A DNA stretch of 64,000 bases from Helianthus annuus (Eukaryota > Streptophyta > Magnoliopsida > Asterales > Asteraceae), in the NCBI RefSeq assembly GCF_002127325.2, contig NC_035433.2:129650695-129714694 (forward strand), in the 5' to 3' direction. The first letter of the stretch is position 1, and every line of letters starts with the position of its first letter. The translations under genes and the position numbers were made by a program. The notes under the pieces were generated by a model. It worked only from the letters and a program-made list of their open reading frames with translations, was not told the DNA's origin and made no database searches. Positions 10,670 through 21,577 of this stretch are shown one piece after another.

Positions 10670-13348
10670 ATGGACCACTGGGGGTCCGGACCCTGTGCTC
10701 GTAGTTTACAACAAGACCCATTAGTCGTATGTGGCTCTGATATCATGTTGATGATATTGAGCCGGCTCGACGCACGCAGCTTGGCTTCCACACTTGGTGT
10801 TTCTCGTAGATGGCGTTCAATTGCTTCCACTGATATCATTTGGTCTAAAAAGGTATACACGACCACGATTATTATTTTGTTATTATGATTATGCCTCTGT
10901 TTTTTTTTTTTTTTTTTTTTCATTTGATCATATCGAACTCTTCTTGTTTAGTTGTGTGCAACATTTGATGGCTTGATCATGAAGATGCAAATGAAGGATC
11001 ATTTCATTTGAATTTTTAACTATAAAGGCGTGACAACTGACATGTGGACTTAGATAACATAACATGGCTTTAGACTTAAAGTTAAAAAAAAAAATCAACT
11101 AATTAAAATTGGCGCCTCCTCAACTATATTCTTAATTTTCTATAATGAATAACGAGTACATATAATATTTTAATTAATATATGACTGAGACCATCTGCAA
11201 CAACGAAAGGTCTATGACGCCTATGTGGTTCTCATAGACAAAGGCCTCTCGTTATATATATGGTGGGTTCTTGGTTTCTATGGTATAAAGTTTGTGGTTT
11301 TGGACTTCTCAAAATAAGGTATTTTCTTTATTTTTTTTTTTCCCTCTTAATTTTTATAAATTTTAATTTGTATTTATAAAACTAATAAAACTTATGTAAA
11401 ATAATATTTATATTTATATAGAGAGAAGGGGGTAAAGTATAGGAAGAAAACTCACCTGAGTTGAAAAAACTCAAGAAAACCCTATGTAACATTTTTATTT
11501 TTTTCTAAAAAAACATGGAAGGTAACATACATATATTTGAATATTTTTATAAAAAAATGTAAAAAGTGCCGACTAGTTTTTTTAATGTTCAAAATCTGTA
11601 TGTTACATTTTTCTGGACATATATATTATGTAACATAGAATTTTTAACATTTAAAAAAAAACTACTCTGCGTTTTTTTTTTTTACAAAAATGTTCAAATA
11701 TATGTATGTTACATTCCCTATTTTTTTATAAAAAAATAAAAATGTTACATAAGATTTTTACAAGGGTTTCTCGAGTTTTTTTTTTTTTTAAACTCAAGTG
11801 GGTTCTCATTTTATCCTTCCCTATATATATACACACACATACATATAAACCGAATATTATAAATATATTAATTTATAAAAATAAAATTTAAATTATATTA
11901 ATTTTCGATTAAGAACGCTATACTAAAAAAAGTTAATGATCCTTTTAATATAAATTTAAGTTATGTTTAACACACTTGTAACTTGATTACAACTAATCAA
12001 ACCTTTTAACTCAATTAGGTAAATAGGTTAAAAGATCGTGTTTGGTTAAACTGTTGTGAGGTTTTGTTGTTAAAATAAATCAAGCGTTTATGAGGATTAA
12101 ATGTAAAAATAAATGAAAACATGGAAATGTAATGAGGTTTGTTTGTGTGATGAAATGGATTGCTTCAGAAAAGGCTATGGGACCAGACAGGTTCTTGAAA
12201 GTTTTTTAGTTTTAGATGTTTCAACTCTCCTGATGAAAGTTCGAAGGTCCATATAGCTTCTTATTGGTGGCCGTAGTATGGATGACACAAGAGAACTTGA
12301 ATGTTGCAGGAGTTATAATTGTTTGATGATGTAGCATGCATATATGCTGTAAAGAAACAACCTTTGAGAACATAATTTGTGGTTAGAATCATGTTAAAAC
12401 ATCATCTGTAGAAAAGAATGTATAAAAAACATAGTTCTATGTATTTTTGTTGTTGATAGTGTGAAGAACTATGGGCCGGAAAAGCTCATCTACCCCGCTT
12501 TCTTGAAACTGAGGGATTGTCACGGTTGTCTGCTTATTCGTTGTCCATTCAAGATGGCAAACGGGTAACTCTTTAAAATTATTTCTTAATCGTGTTAAGA
12601 GATACTTAAAGATTTTTCTTAATCAGGACCGGATCATGAAGGAAGATCTTTGGGATCATGCTTGGGAGTTTCACTTCAGAGAGGCATGCAATTATGTTTT
12701 CTAGTATTTATTCTCAAACGGGTCAAACAAAAAATAGATAAAGGGGGGTTCGTGTTAAATGGGTCGAACAGGTTAGAAGTCGCTCAAAATCTGGTTTTAA
12801 TACATGTTATTGCAGTAGATAAGCGTCTGCTGGTAATTCAAATCCATCATGACCTGACCCGACTTGTTTTAACTCGTACTAAATTTGTGTTGACTGTGTT
12901 GACCTGTAACCCGACCCGCTCATCTTGCCAACTTTAATCTCCACTCACCAGTATCATTCTCCCATATGATCATGTCAATGCTTATGTTAACTTTTTATTT
13001 TTTATTGCATTGCAGGATGCCCCAGAATACTGGCGCAATTTGGACCCGTATTGGACAGGGGCAGAAGATGCGCCAATGCACCGCTACTTCCATCCAGATG
13101 GCAGCCAAACAGCAGATTCCAGCGACCAGGTTTGGGGCGGCCACGAGTCCTGTTACTCCATCATCACTAGTTTCTTAGCAGATGGAACGATTAGAGAACA
13201 CTATGTGAGAATTAACCGTTGGCCGCAATTGCACATATCTAGAAGAGAGGATTGGGGTTGGGAAATGTCGAACCGCCTCTATTGCTACTCGAGTGTTCCT
13301 GATGCGCATATGAAAGGTGGAACCGGTCCCTGTCTTCCAATCCTTTGA
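10670..13348 (+). CDS. F-box protein, copy 2 (4 exons, 225 aa)
   Basis: Exons are 10670-10852, 12460-12564, 12627-12683 and 13016-13348. Every exon has the same length as in copy 1 (183, 105, 57 and 333 bases), and the protein differs at only a handful of residues: W for G at position 4, I for V and T for S in the F-box, D for E at the start of exon 3, H for D near its end, and M and C near the C terminus. All frames are open, so both copies look functional. Intron 3 again has a GC donor (GAG followed by GCATGC at 12684). Likely role: substrate receptor of an SCF ubiquitin ligase, substrate unknown. Intron 1 is shorter than in copy 1 because it lacks the foldback insertion and some AT-rich sequence. 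Confidence 0.85.
11427..11822. mobile_element. Inverted-repeat MITE shared by both F-box copies (copy 2)
   Basis: Counterpart of the element at 7118-7527 with the same inverted arms (AAACTCACCTGAGTT... and ...AACTCAAGTGGGTTCTC) and the same position in intron 1. Confidence 0.6.
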
Positions 13349-13565
13349 TTTTGGTTTCCGGTTGGTTTTCGTACTAGTAGTGTTGTGTTAGAATTTTATC
13401 TGTTTTTTAGTCTGTTCTTTTGGTTTATGAAAGCAGAATTTAATTGTTTGAAGGTGGGACTGACCTATTATCCGGTTCTAAAATTAATATTACATACAGA
13501 TGGTTTAATTGTATCCATTTGGTTTATTATTTTGCATGATGTTTTATACATAGCATACATTATAA

Positions 13566-15056
13566 GGCATGGGATCAAATACAAACTCTTGTTTTTGTAA
13601 GAACTATAAGAACCAATACATAAATGACAAGTGTTATTCAATTAAAAATTAGTTTAGGGGTAATTTAGACATTTTGACCCTATTTATTTATAATTAATTA
13701 AAATTAATTATCAAAATATCCCTAAATTCATGCATATTAATTCAAACCAAAATTTGAATTTTTGTAACATATTCAGATAAACAAACCTTCAGGAACCACC
13801 AATACAAAAAACATAAGCACACCCACATAAACGACATTAAAACAATAAAAAAAGGAACTTCCATTATTAGCACTCTCGTTTCAATAAAAAAAAAGAACTT
13901 CCATTATCAACGACCATAGCACAATCAAAAAACGACATTAGCATAACGTAAGACCATCCACATTATCAGCATTCGCGTTTCAATCAAAAAAAGGAACTTC
14001 CATTATCAACGACATTAGCACAATCAAATAACGACATTAGCACAATCAAATAACAATATTAGCACAATCAAAAAACGACATTAGCACAATCAAAAAACGA
14101 CATTAGCACAATCAAATAACGACATTAGCACTCTCTTAACACCACCGTCTGGGCATCCGACTGTAACACCAACAAAACAACATTAACACAATAAAAATAC
14201 GACATTCCAACGAATTTATTTCTAAATAGGCTCCTAATAACAACATAAAAAGAAAAAAATAACAACAGATACTATTACATAACTAGCACAATTTCATTTT
14301 TTTTAGTTTTATAAACAACATATATTGTTCTATACTAGCACAATTTCATTTTTTTATTTTCTAAACAACACATACTGTTACATACTAGCACACTTTTTTT
14401 TTATTTTATAAACACATACTAGCACAATTTCATAATTATTACATAATTAGCACAATTTCATTTTTTTAATTTTATAAACAACACATACTGTTACATACTA
14501 GCACAATTTCATATTTTTGTTTTAATTTTGTAAATAACACATACTATTACATAACTAGTAGAAAACAAATTTATTTATAAATATGCTCCCAATAACAACA
14601 CAAAAGGAAAAAAAATAACAACACATAAGAATTACATAATAAAATAAGAACATACGTATAGATTTAAAATTAACACAATACATTTTCATATTAGCACATT
14701 CCAACTACGTAACTAGCACAATTATAAAACATCTTTTTGTAACTTTTTAAAAAGTCATTTTTATAAATAAAAAAAGTATAGCAATATGGTACTCATATTA
14801 AAGATAAAAAAATACTTGATTTTATGGTATAATTTTTTTCCAAAATTAATGAAATATATAAAAGTTATTTTAGTTTAAAAAACTTGGTGGAATTAGTATT
14901 TTATAGGAAATGACTAAAATACCCTAACTTGATAGTATTAATTATTAATTATTGGGTTTTATTTGTAATCAATATCAACCCTTAATTTAAACTATCAATG
15001 GCTCAGATCTGTTCTTACGGTTCTTACAGTTAGCATTGTTTGTAGGATCTCAACCC
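13566..15056. mobile_element. Non-autonomous Mutator-like element after F-box copy 2
   Basis: This 1.49 kb insertion is flanked by the 10-base direct repeat TACATTATAA (13556-13565 and 15057-15066). Copy 1 has the empty site. The ends are loosely inverted: GGCATGGGATCAAATACAAAC at the left, and GGGTTGAGATCCTACAAAC as the inverse of the right end. Motifs of the form TAAGAAC-x-x-TAAGAAC lie just inside both ends. The interior is AT-rich, has no coding region and carries short tandem repeats. The 9-11 base duplication points to the Mutator group. Confidence 0.72.
14009..14130. repeat. 22-base tandem repeat inside the Mutator-like element
   Basis: About five and a half copies of a unit close to ACGACATTAGCACAATCAAA plus two bases. 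Looser copies of ACTAGCACAATTTCATTTTT follow at 14270-14530. Confidence 0.85.
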
Positions 15057-15329
15057 TACATTATAATGCTTTTTAAGGAATTAATTTTTGTACCCTGTTA
15101 TAATTGATCTTGATGTTTGACATCATTTTGTTAAAAGCTCGAATCTAGCCAAGCTTAAATGAGCTGGAGCTTTATAGCCTTCGATCTTTAGCCACCCTCG
15201 ATACCACCTTCCGTTTTAGAACAAAATCAAACACATGTTTTGCTCCTATATAGACGAATCTGACTCTGTTCCATCATTCAATCAATAAATACATATTTAG
15301 AATAAACTTTAAAAAAGTCAATATGTTTT

Positions 15330-15446
15330 ACACCCTTGTTCTAGATCAGCATTTCCAACTAGTATTCAAAGCATAAGAGCAACAGTAGCTTCTTGCACCA
15401 ATGGCTGTGTCACCTGCACAAAATGTTCAGCCTCCTCCACTTGCTT
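15330..15446 (-). pseudogene. Beta-amylase 3'-end fragment, copy 2
   Basis: The minus strand matches the final codons of the intact gene at 22460, further than fragment 1. It includes the stretch matching TCACCTGCACAAAATGTTCAG of the last exon. Similarity fades after about 15450. It has no promoter or start and is a remnant of the duplicated F-box/beta-amylase neighbourhood. Confidence 0.8.
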
Positions 15447-15513
15447 CCTAGTCTCTTAGGAACATAACAGTTTCTAGTCTGTGAAGTTGAAACAGACGAG
15501 TCAACAGCTTTGA

Positions 15514-15741
15514 TTGAGAATTAAAGAACCGATTAAACTGCATTGCATTGAAGATGTTCAAAGAAATTTCATTTTTAGTCACGCCTTTGATGCAACATTG
15601 CTAACTACACTTGTTGCCGAGCTATCCCGAGTTCTTGTGAATGTTGAGCAAGTCTTTGAAGGTGAAGGCGTATGCTTGAGGAATTCTGCACCAACTGCTA
15701 ACTTTCCCCGTAGACCATGGCTGCAACGTAACAGAAAGTGA
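15514..15741 (+). CDS. Unrecognised coding fragment
   Basis: An open frame of 75 codons with protein-like composition (HAFDATLLTTLVAELSRVL, then RRPWLQRN before the stop). It resembles an exon of a conserved protein more than chance sequence, but I do not recognise the family. No convincing flanking exons or start were found. It begins just after the beta-amylase fragment, so it may be a captured or displaced gene piece. Confidence 0.3.
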   Translation: MRIKEPIKLHCIEDVQRNFIFSHAFDATLLTTLVAELSRVLVNVEQVFEGEGVCLRNSAPTANFPRRPWLQRNRK

Positions 15742-16297
15742 ACAAGTGATACGAGGTTTCTTCAAACCCAATTCTTGAATCTCTACATCTGCAGCCTATT
15801 CCATTCACCCATCCATCCAAACATCTGCGACTGACACATTTTTATCTTTTTCCAACACGAACAGAGCTGGAAATTGTTCGGCAAGTGGCCCACCCGACCC
15901 ATCTATCTAACCAAAACCGCTCATTCCCCACATTACCCTACGCCACAAATTCCCTTCTTCGTTTTTGAACCTCCACAACCACTTTACTAATAAACTAACG
16001 TTCATATCGCGAAGTGAGCCCACCCCCCCCCCTCTCTTTTGGACCAATCACCCTCTCCCAACATACCCAATTGGTTCTACTTCTATTTTCATCTCCTCCC
16101 CAAAAGAACCGAACCGTCTTCTAATCGCTTCTAACTTATCCAAAATACAAATTGACGCTTTATACAACGAAAAGAAGTATAACAAGAATTTCAATAAAGT
16201 AACTCTACCTCCAACTGATAAAGGTTTTCCATTTGGAAAGTTTATAACTTCCACCACATGATTCCAAAACCCTGCTTGATTCATATTTTCCATCTTT
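15742..16297. other. Region 3' of the LSH gene, no gene recognised
   Basis: Probably the 3' UTR of the minus-strand LSH gene plus intergenic sequence. A short C-rich tract lies at 16020-16033. Open frames here have no recognisable content. Confidence 0.45.
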
Positions 16298-17020
16298 TCA
16301 ACCCCCGAAGTACCAACAACCCGGTGTCGGTGGCGGTGACAGCTGCGGCTGCGGTGGTGGCGGTGGCAGCTGCGGCGGCGGTGGTGGTGACAGCTGCGGC
16401 GGCGGCAGCAGCTGCGGCAATGGAGGCAGCTGCGGTGGGCGTTTTCTCTTCTTCTTCTTCTCGAAGCTGATCCCTCTTGCTTTAGCTTGAGAATCCCTAA
16501 CTTCACGTAGATAAAGTCTAACAGCTCGAGCTCCAAATGGGTTAGTCTGCCACTTCCCTCCGTTTTCCTCATAGGCTGCCCGGAGACGGCCGATGAGGGC
16601 ATCAAGGCTGCCCCACGCCTGCCGGAGGGGGCAGGGGCAGACTGCCGGTGAGTCGTTGGGGCGACCGAAGAATGGACAGAGTTGTGTGTGAACTTTTGTT
16701 TTGCCAAACTGGTCAAGGTACCGGATGAATTCAATAATATGTGCACCGGAGCATTGGGAAATGGTTAACGGCGGCTGGTGGTCGCGGAGGAACTGGCCGA
16801 AGGTGTTCCAGTCACGGCGTTTCTGGCTCTCGTAGCGGCTGAGAGTGGTGGCGGTTGGAGAACGGGAAGGAAATGAAGAGCGTGGTGGTGGTGGTGGTGA
16901 TGATTGTGGGGTTAACATGTTTGTGCTAAAGAGAGTGGTGGCGGTTGAAGAAGATGAAGAGGATGATGGTGTTGGGCTTAACATGTTTGTGCTAAAGTTT
17001 GAACTGATGCTTTCACTCAT
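16298..17020 (-). CDS. LSH: ALOG-domain transcription factor (LSH family, 240 aa)
   Basis: Single-exon gene. Residues about 58-186 form an ALOG domain: it starts [18 protein letters not shown] and includes a zinc-ribbon insert (H111, C115, C128, C130), [31 protein letters not shown] and [11 protein letters not shown] basic nuclear signal (KKKKRKRP, about 188-195) follows. The N terminus is S/T/P-rich. The C terminus is unusually dominated by PPQL/PPPPQ repeats and ends in GCWYFGG. Family members (LIGHT-SENSITIVE SHORT HYPOCOTYL, G1, TAWAWA) are nuclear regulators of organ boundaries, growth and inflorescence form; they derive from a tyrosine recombinase-like fold. The lack of introns and length are normal for the family. 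Which LSH member it is cannot be told from sequence alone. Confidence 0.95.
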   Translation of the reverse strand: MSESISSNFSTNMLSPTPSSSSSSSTATTLFSTNMLTPQSSPPPPPRSSFPSRSPTATTLSRYESQKRRDWNTFGQFLRDHQPPLTISQCSGAHIIEFIRYLDQFGKTKVHTQLCPFFGRPNDSPAVCPCPLRQAWGSLDALIGRLRAAYEENGGKWQTNPFGARAVRLYLREVRDSQAKARGISFEKKKKRKRPPQLPPLPQLLPPPQLSPPPPPQLPPPPPQPQLSPPPTPGCWYFGG

Positions 17021-17496
17021 GGTAAAAGGGTAATGAGACAGATCTAAGTTTAATATCTAGGGTTTCATCAAGATTCTTGATGAAGGAGATGAGGGATGAA
17101 TCTTTTCAAGCATAAAAAAAAAACCCTAGAAAACAATGGGGGAGGGGCGGATTTATTAAGGGCTAGGGTTGATTAAATACCCCTCAATTTTTTTTTTTTT
17201 TTTGCAAAGCACAAAATACCCCGTTTAACTGGTTTTATGCTCGGTTTGTGTTAAGTGTTGTTAAGCCGAATATTTTTTTCATTTTCGTAAGGGGGAGCGG
17301 GGCACCCTCGGTGACTCCCTTCGGGGACCATTGTTGCCGAGCGGTAAGGGTGCCGTCATCAAATAGGGGAGGGAAATCGGGGAGGGGGTTGGGGGAGAAG
17401 TCACCGCACAAGAAAGAGAGGAGATGGTGGACCCATAGCTTGTAACAACCAATCAATTATTATTTTTTTTTTTTTTGAATAAAAAAACAATTCTCC
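17021..17496. other. 5' flank of the LSH gene
   Basis: Likely promoter and 5' UTR of the minus-strand LSH gene. It includes an A/T run near 17190-17205 and GC-rich sequence at 17285-17400. No gene recognised. Confidence 0.45.
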
Positions 17497-17499
17497 TAA

Positions 17500-17621
17500 G
17501 AGGGGTGCACCCCGTACGTTTTTGGACAAGAGGGAAGTTATAAAGGGGAAATGACATGGCAACTTATGATTGGGTTGAAAAAAGTTTCCCCTCACCTCAT
17601 TAGGGGGTGCCCCCTTCACCC
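17500..17621. mobile_element. Small MITE-like element
   Basis: A 122-base stretch between TAA trinucleotides (17497-17499 and 17622-17624). Both ends carry GGGGTGCACCCC-like termini in inverted orientation, but the match is imperfect. It abuts the Harbinger element. Confidence 0.33.
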
Positions 17622-17629
17622 TAATACTA

Positions 17630-19613
17630 AAGGGTATGGTGAGGCTTATCCCCACGAGGATAGGCCGCCATGTAGGCGCCACATCACCGGCTCGTGGGGG
17701 ATGGGCCTCCTTCATTTTTGAGGGGGGTGGACGATGGGGCTACCCCACCTTAATATTTTATAATTTCCTATTTTTTTTTATTAACTTAATAAAAACTTTA
17801 TAAAAATTAAAAAATACAACATAAAACAACATAAATAAATTCATTTCATAACATAAAAAAAATTACATTTCCTAAAAATAAAAAAATAAAAACATTTCCG
17901 AAAAAAAAATTACATTTCCTAAAAATAAAAAATTATACTACTCGTCTTCGTCTCCGTCACCGTCCCCGACGTTTACGCTGTTCCATATATGTTCTACCAA
18001 ATCCTGTTGAAGGTTTGCATGCGTGAAGTCGTTGGTTAGCGCGAACGAGTTTAAATCCTGTTGCGTCGGATCTACCGGGACAGTATTCCCGTAAGATGCA
18101 TTCTCATCATACTCACAAATCGCCCGACCTTCATCTTCAATAATCATGTTATGGAGCAAAATGCAAGCGTACATACAAAGGTGCAACCTCTTCGGTGTGA
18201 ACGCACGTGCCGGTTGTTCAAGGATGACCCATTTTTTTTTAAAACACCAAAAGCACGTTCGATGTCTTTTCTTGCAGCTTCTTGACGCTTGGCGAATTTT
18301 TTCCTTTTTTCGTCCTCGGGAAATGAAATAGTCTTGACAATTGTAGACCAAGACGGATATATTCCGTCAGCAAGATAATACCCGCGTCTATACTCAACCC
18401 CTGAAACTGTAAAACGGGTGCCCGGACCGATTCCATTAACGACATCGCTAAAGATCGTCGATTGGTATAGCACATTGAGGTCATTGAGTGAACCAGGGAG
18501 CCCAAAGAAAGAATGCCAGATCCACAAATCTTGTGACACCACGGCCTCAAGTATTAAGGTTGGATGGTCGTGATCACCTCGCGTGTATTGGCCTCGCCAC
18601 GCAGTCGGGCAGTTATGCCACGCCCAATGCATACAATCAATGCTACCAAGCATTCCCGGAAACCTGTGCCTTGCTTCATGAGCTTCGTACAACTGTTGAA
18701 CATCGCACACGTTTGGTTTCCGCAAATATTGTTTGCTATACAGTTTCACCACATTATGGCAAAACCGATACAAACATTCCCGCGAAGTTCTTGCCGACAT
18801 CTGTAAGTACTCGTCCAAAGCGTCGGCCACTGTCCCGTACGCGAGTTGGCGAATAGCCGCAGTACACTTTTGTAACGTGGTGAACCCTTCATAATTCCGA
18901 GCATTGGACCGTTGCGTGAAAAACGGGTCTAGCCCCGCCAAATCATCAGCAATCCGTGTGAATAACCGGCGACTCATTCGGAACCTTCGTTTGAAAATGT
19001 CGGCATTGTAAAGGGGTGCATCCAAAAAATAATCGTTCACCAATTTCTCGTGCGCTCCTGTCGTAAAAAATATATAAATACGAGGAAATATATAAATATA
19101 TAAAATTTATTAATGACAAACCTTGGCGGTCTCTGTTAATCCGTATTCGTCTGGTAATAACGTTTTCAGACGAGCCATCTTCCTCTTCCTTTTCCTCCTC
19201 CAAAAGAATCTCCGCCGCCTTTACCACAACGTTTGCGAAAAACATCTCCTCTTCGTCTGATGAAGACGAGGGCCACCAAGAATTAGATGCCATTGTGGAT
19301 GAAAAGATATTTTTTTTATAAAAGATTGGTATAAAAATGGGAGTGTTTTTTTATAAAAATGGATGAGAATGAGAGAAGAATGGGTGAAATATTGAGGAAA
19401 TGGTATAAAAAATGGAAGAAGAATGGGTATATATTTAAAGTGAAAAAGGTTTTTTTTTTTAATTAAATCTAGCCGTTATGTAACGGCTATATGTTTGAAA
19501 CGTGGCACGTCGAGTTCGGTTGTGGGGAGCTGGGGACGACGGAACGGAAGGGAGGGGGCGGTGTGGGGGACCGGCGCCGGTCCTAGCCGGGCCTCAGCCG
19601 GCCCCCATACCTT
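17630..19613 (-). mobile_element. PIF/Harbinger transposon with transposase
   Basis: About 2 kb, flanked by the trinucleotide CTA (17627-17629 and 19614-19616). The ends are imperfectly inverted: AAGGGTATGGTGAGG at the left, AAGGTATGGGGGCC as the inverse of the right. A 3-base duplication and a DDE_Tnp_4-type transposase identify the superfamily. No second Myb-like ORF of the kind PIF elements usually carry was found. Confidence 0.7.
17938..19293 (-). pseudogene. PIF/Harbinger transposase, frameshifted
   Basis: Exon 1 is 19122-19293 (start MASNSWWPSSSSDEEE, acidic). Exon 2 runs from 19057 down to the stop at 17938. The catalytic acids are present: D in GSIDCMHW, D in PGSLNDLNVL and E in DIERAFGVLK. 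The frame breaks just after FGVLKK at the run of nine T/A pairs (18232-18240), and the C-terminal part (from WVILEQPARAF to a G/D/E-rich tail) continues in another frame. Apart from this one-base-class shift the gene looks complete, so either the element died recently or the homopolymer length is wrong. The protein would cut and join transposon ends in the nucleus, normally with a Myb-like partner. Confidence 0.88.
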
Positions 19614-19616
19614 CTA

Positions 19617-19932
19617 GTCTAATATGAATGTTTGTGTTTCGGTTACTTGTACAGTTGTATATACTACTCATAACATGATCTTAATAAAAACTGCATTGTG
19701 TTAAACGATTAAAACGAAACACTATCACAGTTTTGCTAAAAATATTAAAACAAAACACTACGTTACGACCACAATTTTGCTTAAAAACTAAAATAATGGC
19801 AAACCGTAGTTTTGAACTGTGGGCAAAATTATAATGTGTCTGGATCAATGAACGAGTGCCAGTCAGCTGGCTGCCACGAATAAAAATTAAATGGACTCAA
19901 CCAATTAAAGCAAAACCTTACTATAGTTTTGC

Positions 19933-19970
<38 letters not shown>

Positions 19971-20222
19971 CAATGGCAAGACTATAGTTTTAATCTGGAG
20001 GCAAAATTGTAATTTTTCAGGATCAATGAGGAAGTGTCAGGCAAAGTTGTAACGATAGCAAGCCTGTAATTTTTTATGGGGCTTGACAAAATCGTATTTG
20101 TTCCGGGCGAATCGGGAAGTGGCTGGATAGTTGTCTGGCACTATTCCGCACATCCCTTTTGTATACTTATAAAATAGATTTGTAGAAAACCGGAAATCTG
20201 GAGTGAGGAGTTAGCTTTCGTT
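19617..20222. repeat. Degenerate repeat region with poly(A) run
   Basis: No gene. A roughly 65-base block (AGTTTTGAACTGTGGGCAAA ... GGATCAATGA) at about 19800-19860 recurs in altered form at about 19985-20043. A pure run of 33 A lies between them (19937-19969). It may be a retroposon tail, but no element could be delimited. Confidence 0.5.
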
Positions 20223-20230
20223 CTTTTTAC

Positions 20231-20892
20231 TAGGGCTGTGCAAAAAGCTCGCAGCTCGGAGCTCGCTCGAATTTAGCTCGGAAAAAGCTCGCTCGATATG
20301 GCTCGGTTTGAAAGTGAGCCGAGCCGGCTTGGCTCGGTTAGAAAGTGAGCCTAGCTCGGCTCGGCTCGTGACGAGCCAAATTGGCTCGCTTGGTGGCTCG
20401 GCTCGGCATAGCTCGAATATTTTACTTATAATATATTTTATTTTTATATACATATAATATATTACAAAAAAGTGATTATTATTTACATGTATTTAGCCTT
20501 GTAGTTTGATATCTATGACATATTTAAAGGTTGATTGTCGTGCTAATGAACAAATATTGTATTTACTTGAAATAAAACTTATTTTGCGTTGTTGAACGTG
20601 ATTTTGGATTGTAATATATTAGGTTGAACTTATTTTGAATATGTCTTTTTAAAGTATTGAATAATATTTTTGAATACTGAATTTTGAGAGTTATGTATTA
20701 ATTTTTATTTTTAAAATCGAGCTAAACCAAGCCGAGCCGAGCCAGCTCGGTTTAAAACCAAACCGAGCCCCAGCTTAGATTTTCAGCTCGGTTTCAAACC
20801 CAAGCCAAGCCAAGCCAAACCAGCTCGGTTTATAATCAAGCTGAGCCCAAACTTGCCCTAGCTCGGCTCAGTTCGGCTCTTGAACAGCCCTA
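20231..20892. mobile_element. hAT-type MITE with AGCTCG subterminal repeats
   Basis: The element starts TAGGGCTGTGCAAAAAGCTC; its other end is the inverse of TAGGGCTGTTCAAGAGC. It is flanked by a perfect 8-base duplication CTTTTTAC (20223-20230 and 20893-20900), diagnostic of the hAT group. About 190 bases inside each end are packed with GAGCTCGGCTCGG-like motifs in opposite orientation. The centre is AT-rich and non-coding. Confidence 0.92.
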
Positions 20893-21060
20893 CTTTTTAC
20901 CTAGCAAAGGGTAATAGGGTATACAAAGTGATGGTGCAATTGTCCAAAAGAAAAGTATTGATATTAGCATATTACGGCTTTTGTGGAAAGGTTGACAGTT
21001 AAGATGAAAAAAGATATTTGGGATCATGCTTGGGAGTTTCACTTCAAAATAAAATAGATT

Positions 21061-21063
<3 letters not shown>

Positions 21064-21121
<58 letters not shown>
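21064..21121. repeat. (AT)n microsatellite
   Basis: About 29 AT dinucleotides inside the ruined F-box copy. Confidence 0.95.
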
Positions 21122-21123
<2 letters not shown>

Positions 21124-21125
<2 letters not shown>

Positions 21126-21447
21126 CTACGGGGAGTGGGGTGCTTGGGTTGGGGGTTTGCTCGACACGTGTTGATTGTGTGCTCCACAAGCTTATGGTAA
21201 AAATGATGGATGTGGTGTAGCGTGGCTTAGCTTGGCGTGGCTAGCCATGTGATTTTTTTAATTAAAATAGCCAACCAAAGATGACCATATTGAACCAGCC
21301 AGCCAAGTCACCCCCCATCACCTCGCCCCACGCCAGGCTGAATACCCACGTCTAAGGGGCAACGCCATGCCCAACTATCACCCAGAGTGGAGTAGCTGGC
21401 GTTGAAGGGCTTCCCCCGCCCAACCAACGCCCCCACTCCCTGCAGTC
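21124..21447. mobile_element. Tourist-like (Harbinger) MITE
   Basis: 324 bases flanked by TTA (21121-21123 and 21448-21450). The left end is GACTACGGGGAGTGGGGTGC; the inverse of the right end is GACTGCAGGGAGTGGGGGCG. It has no coding capacity. Confidence 0.82.
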
Positions 21448-21577
21448 TTAAGATGAGTCGAACGATTGAAAGTCACTCAGAATCTGGTATTAGTGTAAAT
21501 CCAATCCATCCTGACCTGACCCGATTCGACCAGTACCAACAAAATGACATGTTATAAGTTATATTTATGCTGACACG

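Larger units (their letters stand above)
9798..15446. repeat. Tandem duplication unit 2 (F-box gene plus BAM1 tail)
   Basis: Second copy of the unit. It opens with a partial internal repeat of upstream sequence (TACCATATTGCTC at 9810 and again at 10020). It then carries the full F-box gene and a slightly longer beta-amylase tail. It holds its own insertion (13566-15056) that copy 1 lacks. Confidence 0.83.

Noticed and set aside
16048..16746. 232-codon minus-strand frame overlapping the LSH gene
   Set aside because: It is another frame of the same GC-rich LSH sequence; the R/H/C-rich product comes from the repeat-encoded proline tail.
19937..19969. Poly(A) tail of a LINE or processed pseudogene
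   Set aside because: No reverse transcriptase, gene-like sequence or target duplication was found next to the run.
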